Part shown: piece by piece, positions 17,001-22,328 of the stretch
How positions within the stretch are numbered: the first letter of the stretch is position 1
How the letters are laid out: every line of letters begins with the position of its first letter
Origin: PVC group bacterium
Lineage (GTDB): Bacteria > Verrucomicrobiota > Kiritimatiellia > SS1-B-03-39 > UBA6053
Assembly: GCA_003565035.1 (NCBI GenBank)
Contig: PXDP01000189.1
Location: forward strand, 1 to 33,212
DNA length: 33,212 nt
Reading direction: 5' to 3'
Program-made: the position numbers and the translations under genes
The notes under the pieces: model-generated
Told to the model about the DNA's origin: nothing
Seen by the model: only the letters and a program-made list of their open reading frames with translations
The model's database searches: none

Positions 17001-20000
17001 TTGGGCAAAAGGTTTTGATGCTAACCACAAGGACTTGGTTAATACTTATATTGCTTACACTAAAGAGATAATAGCCCACGCTACTGAACTACAGCGATTA
17101 CAGGGTGAAGACTTTAATTCTTTCTTAATGATTGCACCTTTCAGAGGAGCTAAAGAAAATGTTAAAAACAAAGCCCGAGCAACTATTAAACAAGGTTTTA
17201 AACTTTGGAACAAACCAGAGGACTTATTGTTTGATCACACGATAGATGATTTCTTTGAAGCAACTAAATCTATCTTATCAAATATTAAAAAAGGTTATAT
17301 ATCAGAAGCATTTAAAGCTGGTCTTAAAAGTGAGGGGCTTCTTGATAATGAAAAAATACTAAACGCTTTATTACTTAAAGAAGACGACTTTGACTCTTTG
17401 ATAAAAGAGCATGTGAAAACTCTATCTTCTGTAGATTCAAAAGCTTTAAAAGATCAGTTAGATCAAATAGCTAGTCTAATTAAAACAACTGATAAGTCTG
17501 CATTATTACAAGCAAGACATAGCAATATAATAACTACAGAACATTTAACTGCAGTATATAAAACAATAATGCAAGAGTTAGATACATTGTCAAGATACAG
17601 TGATTTATCTGAAGATGATATCAAACTAAACTTATCTGACCCCGAGTTAAAACTAGGGGCAGAAAAGCTAGAAGCTACTAGAGCTTTAGAATTAAAAACA
17701 CAACTAGCTGGTTTTGTAGGAGATATAGCAAAAGAAAATCCTAAGATAGCTGAGGCATTATTTACCAAGCTATCTTCAGCAGCAGCTTCTGCTGGAAAAC
17801 ACGGAGCCCTTGTTGACGCTAATGGAAGACCTATAACAGAAAGAGGTGCTTTCGGTAGATTACGCCCTGACTCTAGTGAGTTTATTAAACAAGAGTTAAA
17901 ATACAAAGGAGAAAACAGTTTGCTATTTAAAATAAATGTTATTAGAGAAGCTGTTAAAGGTAATGTATATGTTGGACATGGTCAGTTGGGTAAAATATTA
18001 AACGAAGAAATATATACTAAGCAAACACACGCATGGCTAGAGACATTACGAAAAGGTGGTAAAACTACACAAGGATTAATCATGATGAACTTACTTAAGT
18101 TACCGATCCGTATGTTTAGTTTCTCAGCTTTCGATATAGCTATGATATCAACTGTAGATCCTAAAGCTGTGCTTAAGATACCTACTACCGTTAGATTATT
18201 AAAAGCGTACTATCAATCTGACGGACAGTATAGCACGCCAGAACTAGATGCTTATTTTGTACAAAAAGGTTTTGATTCGTTAACAGCTAGACAAAGAGAT
18301 GTTATCGTCGGAGAGGCTGATGCTTTTTCTAACATGAGTCCTCTAGCTGCACCTTATCGAGGGATGAAAGATTTATCTCGTTATGCTTTAGATATCCAGT
18401 CAGACTTCGGAAGACTTGCTTTATATCTTAGCTTAAGAGATAGGTTTGACGACGCTACTAAAAACGATTTCTACGGGCCGGCTTATTATAATAAAGCACA
18501 AGTAGATATACTTAAAGATATGACACCGGAAGAAGCCGAAAGAATGGGCTTTAAAAACAAACAAGGTAAATTAGTTACGCCAAAGGCTGCTGATAGAAAA
18601 GCTTATTATATAGTAGAACAATTACTAGGAAGCCCTGGTAACTTCCCTAAAATAGCTAAAGATTTAAGTGGGTTATTAGTGTTCAACACATTCCCGCTAG
18701 CTATTACTAGAGCAACCAAAGGGTATACAAGTAGTATATTAAAATCCGTAGGTGATTCTTTTAAAGGAGATACGAGGGGTTTATTTCAAAATACTGCTCC
18801 GTTAGGTTTAGGTCTTGCTGGTACGTGGTTAATGTATGAGCTGATAATGAATTTTATAGAGAGTTTATATGGGATGGAGGAAGACGATGTAGAAGATATT
18901 AAAAGTAAAATGCTTACACCAGATCCGATAGGTACATTATTATTAAACACACCTACTTTTAATTACAATTCATTCCACCCATTAATGATTATGGATGAAA
19001 TGCTTACACGACCCATCAGGGATGCTATGAATCAAGAGGATCCTGACATACCCAAATCTGTTGATGCTTTAATTAGATTATTAAACTCTAATGCAATATC
19101 AAGAGCTAATCCATTTTTAAAAATACCAGTTGAGGTACTAGCACAAAAAGATTTATTCGGTAGCGATATTATAGATACTAAACACAGTTATAATATGTTT
19201 GAAAATACTGTCCGAAAAGTTGCGGGAATACCTTTAGGTATGGGAATGAGCAGAGCTTTAGTAGAAGGCTATCAGTTACAGAAGTATAATGATAACACAG
19301 CTATGCAAAATATCTTGTCATCTGTAGAGAGCGGCATTAAGAATGAACTTAATGCTAGTAGAGCATATAATAAATCTAGACAAAACTATTATAAAGGTCG
19401 AGGGATGATATCTAACTACAGAGCTACCATGAGAGAAGAAACAGAAGCTAGCTGGGAAGCTGCTGACTTATATAATGGAGAAATTAAAACCAATAGATTT
19501 AACAGCGGATATGATAGGGAAGAATATAAAGTAGCTCGCGGAGTTTTAAACAAACTAATACGTCAAGAGAGACCTATGTCGGAAATAGATGCTGCTATAC
19601 TAGATTTGATTGACCCATATGGTAAATATAAATTGTCACCAGATAGTGTACAAGCTGTTATTAATACCTTGTCACTACAGGCAAGATTTGAGGGCTTAAA
19701 AGACCCAGACCATTTCTTATCTACCTTGACTGATACGGAAAGACGACAGTTTGAGGAAGGGCTTTTATGGGAGCAACAAAACTTCCCATTGTTATCAGAA
19801 ATATCAATAGGTGGTAACGAGCCATATAAAAGAACTCCTTACCTTAATAGACATTATGGGGGTTATAGCAATAGATATTCTGGAGCAGGCCGCGTTCCAT
19901 ATATAAAGAAAGGTTATTATCGCTCACCTTATAGAGATCTAGAAAGAGGTGAATGGAATCAAGTTAAAGTAATCGGGCCATCTGACAAGATGGGTATATG

Positions 20001-20010
20001 GGAAAAATAA
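5023..20010 (+). CDS. Giant virion protein with RNA polymerase and exonuclease signatures, 4995 aa
   Basis: Probably a virion-packaged, single-chain RNA polymerase ejected with the genome. Residues 2787-2858 match the beta-prime double-psi barrel: a LPKDVADKL opening, a TIDPAV strand, then VQAHPNMAKQLQRDFDGD with catalytic Asp 2854, 2856 and 2858. Residues 2270-2450 carry a DEDDh exonuclease signature (D2275, E2277, D2389, H2438, D2443). Gly/Ala-rich hydrophobic stretches lie near 303-337 and 389-426, with another helix near 4592-4614, and a Tyr/Gly/Arg-rich tail (about 4934-4973) ends the protein. I found no cysteine. The start follows AAGGAGGAG. It is longer than phi14:2 gp66 (about 2,200) or N4 virion polymerase (about 3,500). 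The terminase gene follows after 15 bases. The first 3 kb are clearly more GC-rich. The first barrel is uncertain (candidate near 1971-2006). Alternative reading: a polyvalent internal virion protein with an inactive polymerase remnant. Confidence 0.8.
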   Translation: MDEKRFDLEDKPRASSMLDDEIRRLKEQNTYDDSVKTAQEEAAEAFVLNVTPQEAGPLERKQVITDDIAKQFHTIKQEFGSYTNYYKQNNNQHFPGYEAIGAEYLNKEHKDREYAEYVETGIITEEEFLRKHYVGDILKDAGHNVTSRAYWYNKLMSGDGTSPLTNKYTMHKAYEVARGMYEAQSIAQAHKRAQEGTLELSAESLFGEKITGEDFARLFGVPEGSDPDELLRSYKQLGYIATEMEEAIAPILQDADGTVYGYLHRSGVLYSVGEDDEAYRAMYDEANNVQYLRAQGGEIRGGLVTFADSLLAGAVNFVGTLGQIIGTGVWGIGSLAVEAADKEKSLGEGFMNAYSVIEAFKHGEDLHRLTSSKFVDLSGEWNAMRVADGIAGLVGTVAGMKATFGASAALNAASRGAIAAGKGAGVKHLAWSGAQKASNVTMKMTGIYSGRWGGVSPSQVMNNPQMMGLQTAKGALAKKGGVATAKSATELLTQVRTASAKNHVALISTYGAKDFIDNAGYMLMRADLDDSFAATFGDTEEEQRSEIYRRAAGVAIFNMGVSAIFTGGIDDSPSRRMALFAGGRAQTDKAATKILSKYVSGERWRLFADFGADSIDNIVTMTLNQAVKQEGEGSPEAFIRSLNPHTIGMGLYMAGVTAKGSQRFALEAGGATLGRTKKEIDNYIDGRINSAKTPEERSSFNTIKQELQKTYQDVLSGKEVTIGSDTFKHVDDKGEPIKDMTIHASIAYVRQAETLFRAEEMRGFVNKGLDDVRLAVFRELDETTTRNLLAVERDLATMTKGILGEGAKPYFREMFKNIASGGTRTSNRKMISNIQNTLKISNEAVFSAAFGDITRDVTPTDLGKALDAGDTQRLTNGMEGVRLNTDIPEGELLATVIKHLFPEADVRVEVLEDKTYLGVADYSLHARADILNRVRDIALEVNSLRGATPELDLRKTLQSMYERRYGEDATSKSPIDARAANMRDLIQALVDSKLLTIDQAAELFGAAAAEGETKRLFQHEYLKNMTAGEKDIKLKDIKEANETLRLVNQFVHKNVGAKEVPESEIKAAKATLGQLYDNDGTLKPAVRHILNDKPQLEDFLLDMQKMIKEAELDPRVLPQLLNRLLATSSASYKEDPEITKTIGKFFTTEDPDSILRQVTANDDWEVNNVYIDVGSFSTKLMNNLHRGLLDYLSTPDNINKTVTDYLNTSDVKADTLGAKQLVMLDYIKQGLNASGTPYLKFTKDEAEGFARNMGYRSLADMNKHTGVFYYASSPFSIDVKLDRDSRIALDVQKHKIVTTDATPDELAKQLSNGVINLSGDDVINITRISGDVLTARSVDARGLEAEGLKTERTAFKSAIVAGKKGESDTMIVLNSPRYNVDFEDASYYKGTQLFDMLDKLNEGSVVSTFKDDVSFYKETIKKQLGKKTLGPKGIEKYFGADSPWDATVDSETITFKFNRAKYDKIKKSFNAGELNKTNIFKFLPSDLTEREVGKDYGNQAGYQIGSVPAIRSTILDFTKLITNWYDTTNNKVTGYKDITISNKKFVRDPEVFNNIKTMGVKVDDLIAELKSKLMVDKKRNAYVQDMLNRLEIAKAPKEYTNKLSDRVNKLLASQTIIDMLLKEDISDSLVKKINNMQAPKGSVSKELEEDKNIINIEDGEYQAAAQIFRNVELHPTIKDVTLKELQAAKDYLTNNKETHNKVESIDVGIGGLAIFKFGNSLKIPIEKLAKLTDEELTFLRELDPDIDKKRKEIIKEFYNITDEDLLKPSGAAPKLLDFTQVSKAQSFWKGFGHPEQIKQWAENHFNNKIFINKAKHYLFHNLNNTKMGENFDKDIFETMWKGLINLSDEFKHVINPKAIRSYNLDTEAGQKMFINHVGMTMKTLKDLINESMSLDDTGRVKRSAEDTDIFMDNLLKSAVTIVLNNKGGASYNQTKNAFLIDTVGTNAGKIILHSRNDSDFNAKIIMTKAEDLDGKILLSPKAGTYERFSVPEFGVHKINHGEGRLIKKRIEDVEMLGVLKRTTKDEFNKLSKPAIIARALEMPRTRESAVERVREAAHELGMSDKAFDKLMTSVSDIQEQFLDTSLRKVLIDRKIDETLPQAKSKHLKEIIDIFEFGIMSEDRKQYQSSFDAAPFKVFTTPDDVDYSFVIRDSKGTITSKIESRVMAVVDKLLDTKDKINIKEFEDGLKEEFGKNMYIAKEEGGKITPIPLDSSELKEIYKDMYTRAIVGNIIKPRGDKTEAFVISKMLDDSTNFSKQRKAKLPIENLEEYYSIDVETVLGKKFQIGTYREDDIRRVSASMKEFSDAEIKDLTDLVTKEVNIKKEIVARLNDPFLKKAYKDGVLDKEYEAWESALRSALLDKKKADFDPEILRIIKDEKLLGYNIKGFDADYLGVKWDDTKHFDLEDFAKQNLIGEKKLSLGALVKRFDVPTEDARAHDAGYDAEMVKRLIPYITKSLKESDVSLINNKFYNYIDDVSKKVGLPAKQIRDMILDYKKNSFNKTKTDASGKQSLPVPPHKYKAQNPYFTQILNRYLDLERKYTHTKTLRDIHNLTYNKTSDTLRQHIRQGGAKMYTQMFNYLASLSDNMLMGDNPIISSILKQAFVNPQSFGKEQWEDYLNPKNYLDFEKLSAALKKHNINKSAEEIKKEYHKASPVVDEKIKGILEGKGFNELEDIRETFMNSNANYLLTRTAEVVTALSNKLKLDARVANELFNRAISLYDKTIDDAGYTQGLHSMDALTKEFMDTIQNRLGKLKVKASYNLWGEAETKEVFGKMRDNKDLQADEIRLPKDVADKLNFQEIVDDMGNTHKVVLLTIDPAVIAGGSAIVLKAIVDPKTKYVQAHPNMAKQLQRDFDGDSVRLIANGDTKMAQFMYEIYRASNSALKRIEGTYRQLDKFITPKYKKDFVDADIDHIYKTVDVVSKDEWNKAHQANLNKINNIETIEGRRVEIEKIKSQDMYIVDDKNIFDEYTQVINATGKTFNKNPFSKLTEADIKNRNVNIALSKVAKQNHDSFTQHVGYLNKMHMPFNESVDKPLMSLYRKTLVLSDVETAQLKMAYHKAIESGKFDELEGIITKGYELTEDRKYFENFKDIATIKADIENKTFDGVDDFINAYHRGMQSYDEMLKANDTFNKKIVDAYAAYIKDNEDTLLHKEITNLSNAIKDLMEVNAHMHPDFLATKTTNPGYAVQFLSHALNLYDDRYNPLTGRTLKQVHSEYTKGLEKPARVLYVDMAKFGFTEDAMFMRSTFFNNHHMFKGHYHEVDPEWGSTNIKKGKLKTYVNIKGKEVKIPETRGDIDIIEKNGRYYINYAEADRSEIYKTAGIKTLGSVAPKGSLVEKLLINNKADIIRDIKLFDKKKGHVTNIKHEGQAEKGFITTEPTMFTVGNKTDRDKQHYGLSSNNFIQSFADGLEGLLLGKHFYRLNDTGDGLVKDNRDFVDMVNNIRDLTTRPSGSTSNAIGELDLLKLLYLSDLHEKVFGFRPENGDPENLMSLQGLGTRTSAGYIKKLSDTITQDKSLDTLLEEHYGDDPIVKRLFSPQVTDKIIKNTVGQSTIAEPDGAISKSTKLVDQTEGTLKSGQHFSDEDTSPRGVYPKTSFLEDVLGVKNYGNYKDDALRNIIPSNSLHRGTMTDGFIAAVDRRLPDPQQRDMYNIIAADEKAGREASINALTKNMNTEGAKRSIPVGDPDGFTKTRTDSLDYANYVGDKNTKKLFVGYGGIKGQAALYDLARQEGDWSKDDMSIERHFRPEADEYMNNFKSTTQVLDAEITKDGLNFKYNTEAEEPQRVEQLLSATKSKAFSARLFDELDQQKLAEFFVSDEIPSILRTPGDSLYQKVSAYLKANPLENMSDTMYKTKSEIWKTKLAIADTITTKEGETKYHIFKGNASLLEDDVKSNRALLTSSGLDEKSATSMKAGRVITMAQDAGNKFTDRAINLNIKLQMLVQSLEGKEDFVKYMKASWVESQRKGLQPLGEDAKAVMNSLGFKTYDEMKTWAKGFDANHKDLVNTYIAYTKEIIAHATELQRLQGEDFNSFLMIAPFRGAKENVKNKARATIKQGFKLWNKPEDLLFDHTIDDFFEATKSILSNIKKGYISEAFKAGLKSEGLLDNEKILNALLLKEDDFDSLIKEHVKTLSSVDSKALKDQLDQIASLIKTTDKSALLQARHSNIITTEHLTAVYKTIMQELDTLSRYSDLSEDDIKLNLSDPELKLGAEKLEATRALELKTQLAGFVGDIAKENPKIAEALFTKLSSAAASAGKHGALVDANGRPITERGAFGRLRPDSSEFIKQELKYKGENSLLFKINVIREAVKGNVYVGHGQLGKILNEEIYTKQTHAWLETLRKGGKTTQGLIMMNLLKLPIRMFSFSAFDIAMISTVDPKAVLKIPTTVRLLKAYYQSDGQYSTPELDAYFVQKGFDSLTARQRDVIVGEADAFSNMSPLAAPYRGMKDLSRYALDIQSDFGRLALYLSLRDRFDDATKNDFYGPAYYNKAQVDILKDMTPEEAERMGFKNKQGKLVTPKAADRKAYYIVEQLLGSPGNFPKIAKDLSGLLVFNTFPLAITRATKGYTSSILKSVGDSFKGDTRGLFQNTAPLGLGLAGTWLMYELIMNFIESLYGMEEDDVEDIKSKMLTPDPIGTLLLNTPTFNYNSFHPLMIMDEMLTRPIRDAMNQEDPDIPKSVDALIRLLNSNAISRANPFLKIPVEVLAQKDLFGSDIIDTKHSYNMFENTVRKVAGIPLGMGMSRALVEGYQLQKYNDNTAMQNILSSVESGIKNELNASRAYNKSRQNYYKGRGMISNYRATMREETEASWEAADLYNGEIKTNRFNSGYDREEYKVARGVLNKLIRQERPMSEIDAAILDLIDPYGKYKLSPDSVQAVINTLSLQARFEGLKDPDHFLSTLTDTERRQFEEGLLWEQQNFPLLSEISIGGNEPYKRTPYLNRHYGGYSNRYSGAGRVPYIKKGYYRSPYRDLERGEWNQVKVIGPSDKMGIWEK
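11821..12387 (+). other. DEDDh 3'-5' exonuclease domain inside the giant protein
   Basis: All three exonuclease motifs of the DnaQ family are present in order. Exo I is YYSIDVETVLG (D2275, E2277). Exo II is LGYNIKGFDADYL (N2384, F2388, D2389). Exo III is HDAGYDAEM (H2438, D2443), with the five-residue H-to-D step typical of the DEDDh subgroup. Spacing between motifs (about 112 and 49 residues) is normal for the family. In known proteins this fold degrades DNA or RNA from 3' ends using two metal ions. Confidence 0.8.
13375..13620 (+). other. Beta-prime-type double-psi barrel, RNA polymerase catalytic site
   Basis: Residues about 2785-2866. The order LP..VA..L, then an I-D-P strand, then HP at 2844-2845, then DFDGD at 2854-2858 matches cellular beta-prime, where HP precedes NADFDGDQM. 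In that family the three aspartates hold the catalytic magnesium. Conservation of the flanking HP and of a hydrophobic strand after the motif (SVRLIA) argues against a chance DxDxD. Confidence 0.75.
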
Positions 20011-20025
20011 TAAGGAGGAGATCAC

Positions 20026-21600
20026 ATGGGCAAAACTCTAAATGTAATACCTAACTATAGACCCCATAAAAAGCAGGTGCTTCTACATAATGCACCTGTG
20101 TCATTTGATAGTTTATCCATTGTCTTATATGGGGGAACTCGTGGAGGAGGGAAGAGTGCAGGCATCTTAGCTGATGCCTTCCTTTTCTGCACCACATATC
20201 CAGGAGCTAAAGTATGTATTATTCGTGAAACGTTAGATGCTGTTAAGCAATCATTCTTAGATAAACTACCTACATTATTTCCACAAGAAATTGATGGTCA
20301 TAAGATATATGAGTATAGAGAAAAAAGCTCAAGCATCGTAGCACCACTATCCCGATCAGTTGTTTTTCCTAACGGCTCTTATATAACTTTTCAACGTGTT
20401 GCTAACTATGCTGAAGCAGAAGCAAAACAAGGTTGGGAGTTTCATTACTTAGCTATTGACGAAGTAACTAAGCAACAAGAAAAAGCAGTAATGTATTTAT
20501 TATCTACTGTTAGATCAGTTGAAGTAGATAATCCATATACCAAACAAAAACTTCAGATACCTACTAAAGTAGTATTCGGGTGTAACCCTGGAGGTGTTGG
20601 GCACAAGTGGGTTAAAGAAAAATACATTGATACAACTGTTACTAAGTATGACCCAGAAACAAATGCGCCTATTCAAACAAAAGATTATCAACAAACATTT
20701 AAAGACCCTGTAACTAAAAAAGATATTATATGTAATGTAAGATTCATACCAGCATCGTGGCGAGATAACCCATATCTTAGTGACGCGTATCTTATCCCTC
20801 TTAGTATGCAAACAGAAACTAAAAGGAAAATGGATATGGATGGTAACTGGGATATCGTAGCTGGTAAAATGTTTGAAGTATCTGAAGAACATATTGTCAG
20901 TAAGTTTGAAATTAGAGATATTCTAGAGAACCCTAAACTTATTAAAGATATTTACGTAACTATTGATTGGGGCTTTAGACCATCCTTTCATAGTGCTATC
21001 TGGGTAATGGTTTTACAAAACGGGAGATCCATTGCCTTTAAAGAAATATATGGGCAAGACTTAGTCTTTGAAGAATTTGTAGCGGAGATAAAACATATAT
21101 CTTCTTATTATGATATCACTAGCACACTCCTTCCTCATGATATGTTTAGACACGGAGACAACTATCGAAACAGTGAAGGTAAAATAATAGGAGAAACTAA
21201 AGCAGATGTCTTTGAATATCACGGTTTAAACCCTATACCTATTGAGTCTGGTAAAGGTACTGTTGACTTTAGGTATGATAAAATACATTCTTCTTTTGTA
21301 ATAAGAGATGAGGAAGATAATGAGTTTAGACACCTTATAGGTGAAAACGTAAGTAATTTACTTGATGAGTTAGAGCACGCTGTTCATGATGATAATGGTA
21401 CAGGACGTATCGCAGCTAGTTGTGCCGAGCATGCTATAGATGCTTATGGGTTGTTTCTAGTATTTTATAGCTCAGATATTGCACCTATTAGTTTAGAAGA
21501 TTATAAAGTAGACTTACGACCTCGCTTACAAAAAAGAATAGAAGACGAAGAAGAAGCACTTGATAGCGGGTACCACGACACCGATGCATATGATTTATAA
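20026..21600 (+). CDS. terL: Terminase large subunit (packaging ATPase/nuclease), 524 aa
   Basis: Motor that pumps DNA into the prohead and cuts it. The N-terminal ATPase has Walker A GGTRGGGKS (36-44), Walker B YLAIDE (141-146) and a coupling motif FGCNPGG (184-190). The C-terminal RNase H-like nuclease starts at VTIDWGF (D314), has LLPHDMF near 369-375 and a final acidic AIDAYG helix. The length is normal for the family. AAGGAGGAG precedes the ATG, only 15 bases after the giant gene, so the two share a transcript. Several cysteines occur here, unlike in the giant protein. No small terminase subunit is recognised in the window. Confidence 0.93.
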   Translation: MGKTLNVIPNYRPHKKQVLLHNAPVSFDSLSIVLYGGTRGGGKSAGILADAFLFCTTYPGAKVCIIRETLDAVKQSFLDKLPTLFPQEIDGHKIYEYREKSSSIVAPLSRSVVFPNGSYITFQRVANYAEAEAKQGWEFHYLAIDEVTKQQEKAVMYLLSTVRSVEVDNPYTKQKLQIPTKVVFGCNPGGVGHKWVKEKYIDTTVTKYDPETNAPIQTKDYQQTFKDPVTKKDIICNVRFIPASWRDNPYLSDAYLIPLSMQTETKRKMDMDGNWDIVAGKMFEVSEEHIVSKFEIRDILENPKLIKDIYVTIDWGFRPSFHSAIWVMVLQNGRSIAFKEIYGQDLVFEEFVAEIKHISSYYDITSTLLPHDMFRHGDNYRNSEGKIIGETKADVFEYHGLNPIPIESGKGTVDFRYDKIHSSFVIRDEEDNEFRHLIGENVSNLLDELEHAVHDDNGTGRIAASCAEHAIDAYGLFLVFYSSDIAPISLEDYKVDLRPRLQKRIEDEEEALDSGYHDTDAYDL

Positions 21601-21604
21601 CCAA

Positions 21605-21633
21605 TTGAGTGTTTATTAATTATATGCTATAAT
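21605..21633 (+). promoter_or_regulatory. Strong promoter after terL
   Basis: TTGAGT (21605), a 17-base spacer, then TATAAT (21628) preceded by TGC, giving both a -35 and an extended -10. It lies in the 55-base gap before the 145-residue gene. It should let host RNA polymerase transcribe portal, scaffold and capsid genes independently of the giant gene. Confidence 0.75.
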
Positions 21634-21655
21634 AAAATGAAAGGAGGACTATTAC

Positions 21656-22093
21656 ATGAATAAAGTATTTTTAAAAGAAACACAAAAAGAGTTGGGTATT
21701 AGTTTACATACAGCTATTTGCCCAATAGGTTCAAGGATTTCTGGTAGTTTAAGAGCTGGAAACATTTGCGTAACATTCCCTCAAATTATGCCAGCACACA
21801 TTTTTATAAACAGAAATGTACTGCGGGATGCTTTACTACAAGAGCCTGAAAAAACTGAGAAGTTATTAAACATCCAAGTTATTGACTTAGTTAAAACTAC
21901 CCCAGTGCCTACAGAGAATAAAAAAGAAGTAGAGCCAGTAGTTGATGAACCCCTTATTGAAAAGAAAGAACCTATTATAGAAGAACCTGTAGTAGAAGAC
22001 ATGCCTCTTACTGTTGAAGTAATACATAAAGATATAACTAATTCAAAGAAAGAAGATAAACTTATAAACAAGCCAAAAAAAGGAGGGAAATAA
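21656..22093 (+). CDS. Hypothetical head-region protein, 145 aa, acidic Pro-rich tail
   Basis: Starts MNKVFLKETQKELGIS after GAAAGGAGG. The first 75 or so residues look folded, with mixed beta strands (GNICVTFPQIMPAHIFINR). The rest is low-complexity: repeated Glu-Pro-Val/Ile units (KEPIIEEPVVEDMP) end in a Lys-rich tail (KPKKGGK). The first gene of the capsid block, it overlaps the next start (TAATG). The design, a small domain plus an extended acidic arm, suits a head decoration or connector protein, but no family is recognised. Confidence 0.7.
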   Translation: MNKVFLKETQKELGISLHTAICPIGSRISGSLRAGNICVTFPQIMPAHIFINRNVLRDALLQEPEKTEKLLNIQVIDLVKTTPVPTENKKEVEPVVDEPLIEKKEPIIEEPVVEDMPLTVEVIHKDITNSKKEDKLINKPKKGGK

Positions 22094-22326
22094 TGTTAGA
22101 AAATATTATAATTTTACTAAGCATAGGAATAACATTAATAGCCTTATGCTATATAATCATTAATCAAATGTTAATGTTAAATCAAGTTAACAAAAGAATG
22201 TTTGTATTAGCAGAAATAATGTTAGCACAAGTTGGTATAGATAAAGACCATACAGTCTTTACTGATAATGAAGAGTCAGAAGAACCTTTACCACCTACAC
22301 CCTATGATCCTCATGGAGTTGATTAA
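22093..22326 (+). CDS. Small membrane-anchored protein, 77 aa
   Basis: Begins MLENIIILLSIGITLIALCY. Residues 4-25 form one transmembrane helix. A short helix follows (MLNQVNKRMFVLAEIMLAQ), and then an acidic Pro-rich tail (EESEEPLPPTPYDPHG). The AAGGAGGG site lies in the 3' end of the preceding gene and the start overlaps its stop. A membrane protein between terminase and portal genes is unusual. It could be a holin-like or spanin-like factor or a membrane contact for assembly, but nothing decides this. Confidence 0.7.
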   Translation: MLENIIILLSIGITLIALCYIIINQMLMLNQVNKRMFVLAEIMLAQVGIDKDHTVFTDNEESEEPLPPTPYDPHGVD

Positions 22327-22328
22327 TT

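Noticed and set aside
17463-17906. Minus-strand ORF of 147 aa and other long antisense frames inside the giant gene
   Set aside because: No ribosome binding sites. They are shadows expected from the codon bias of the plus-strand gene.
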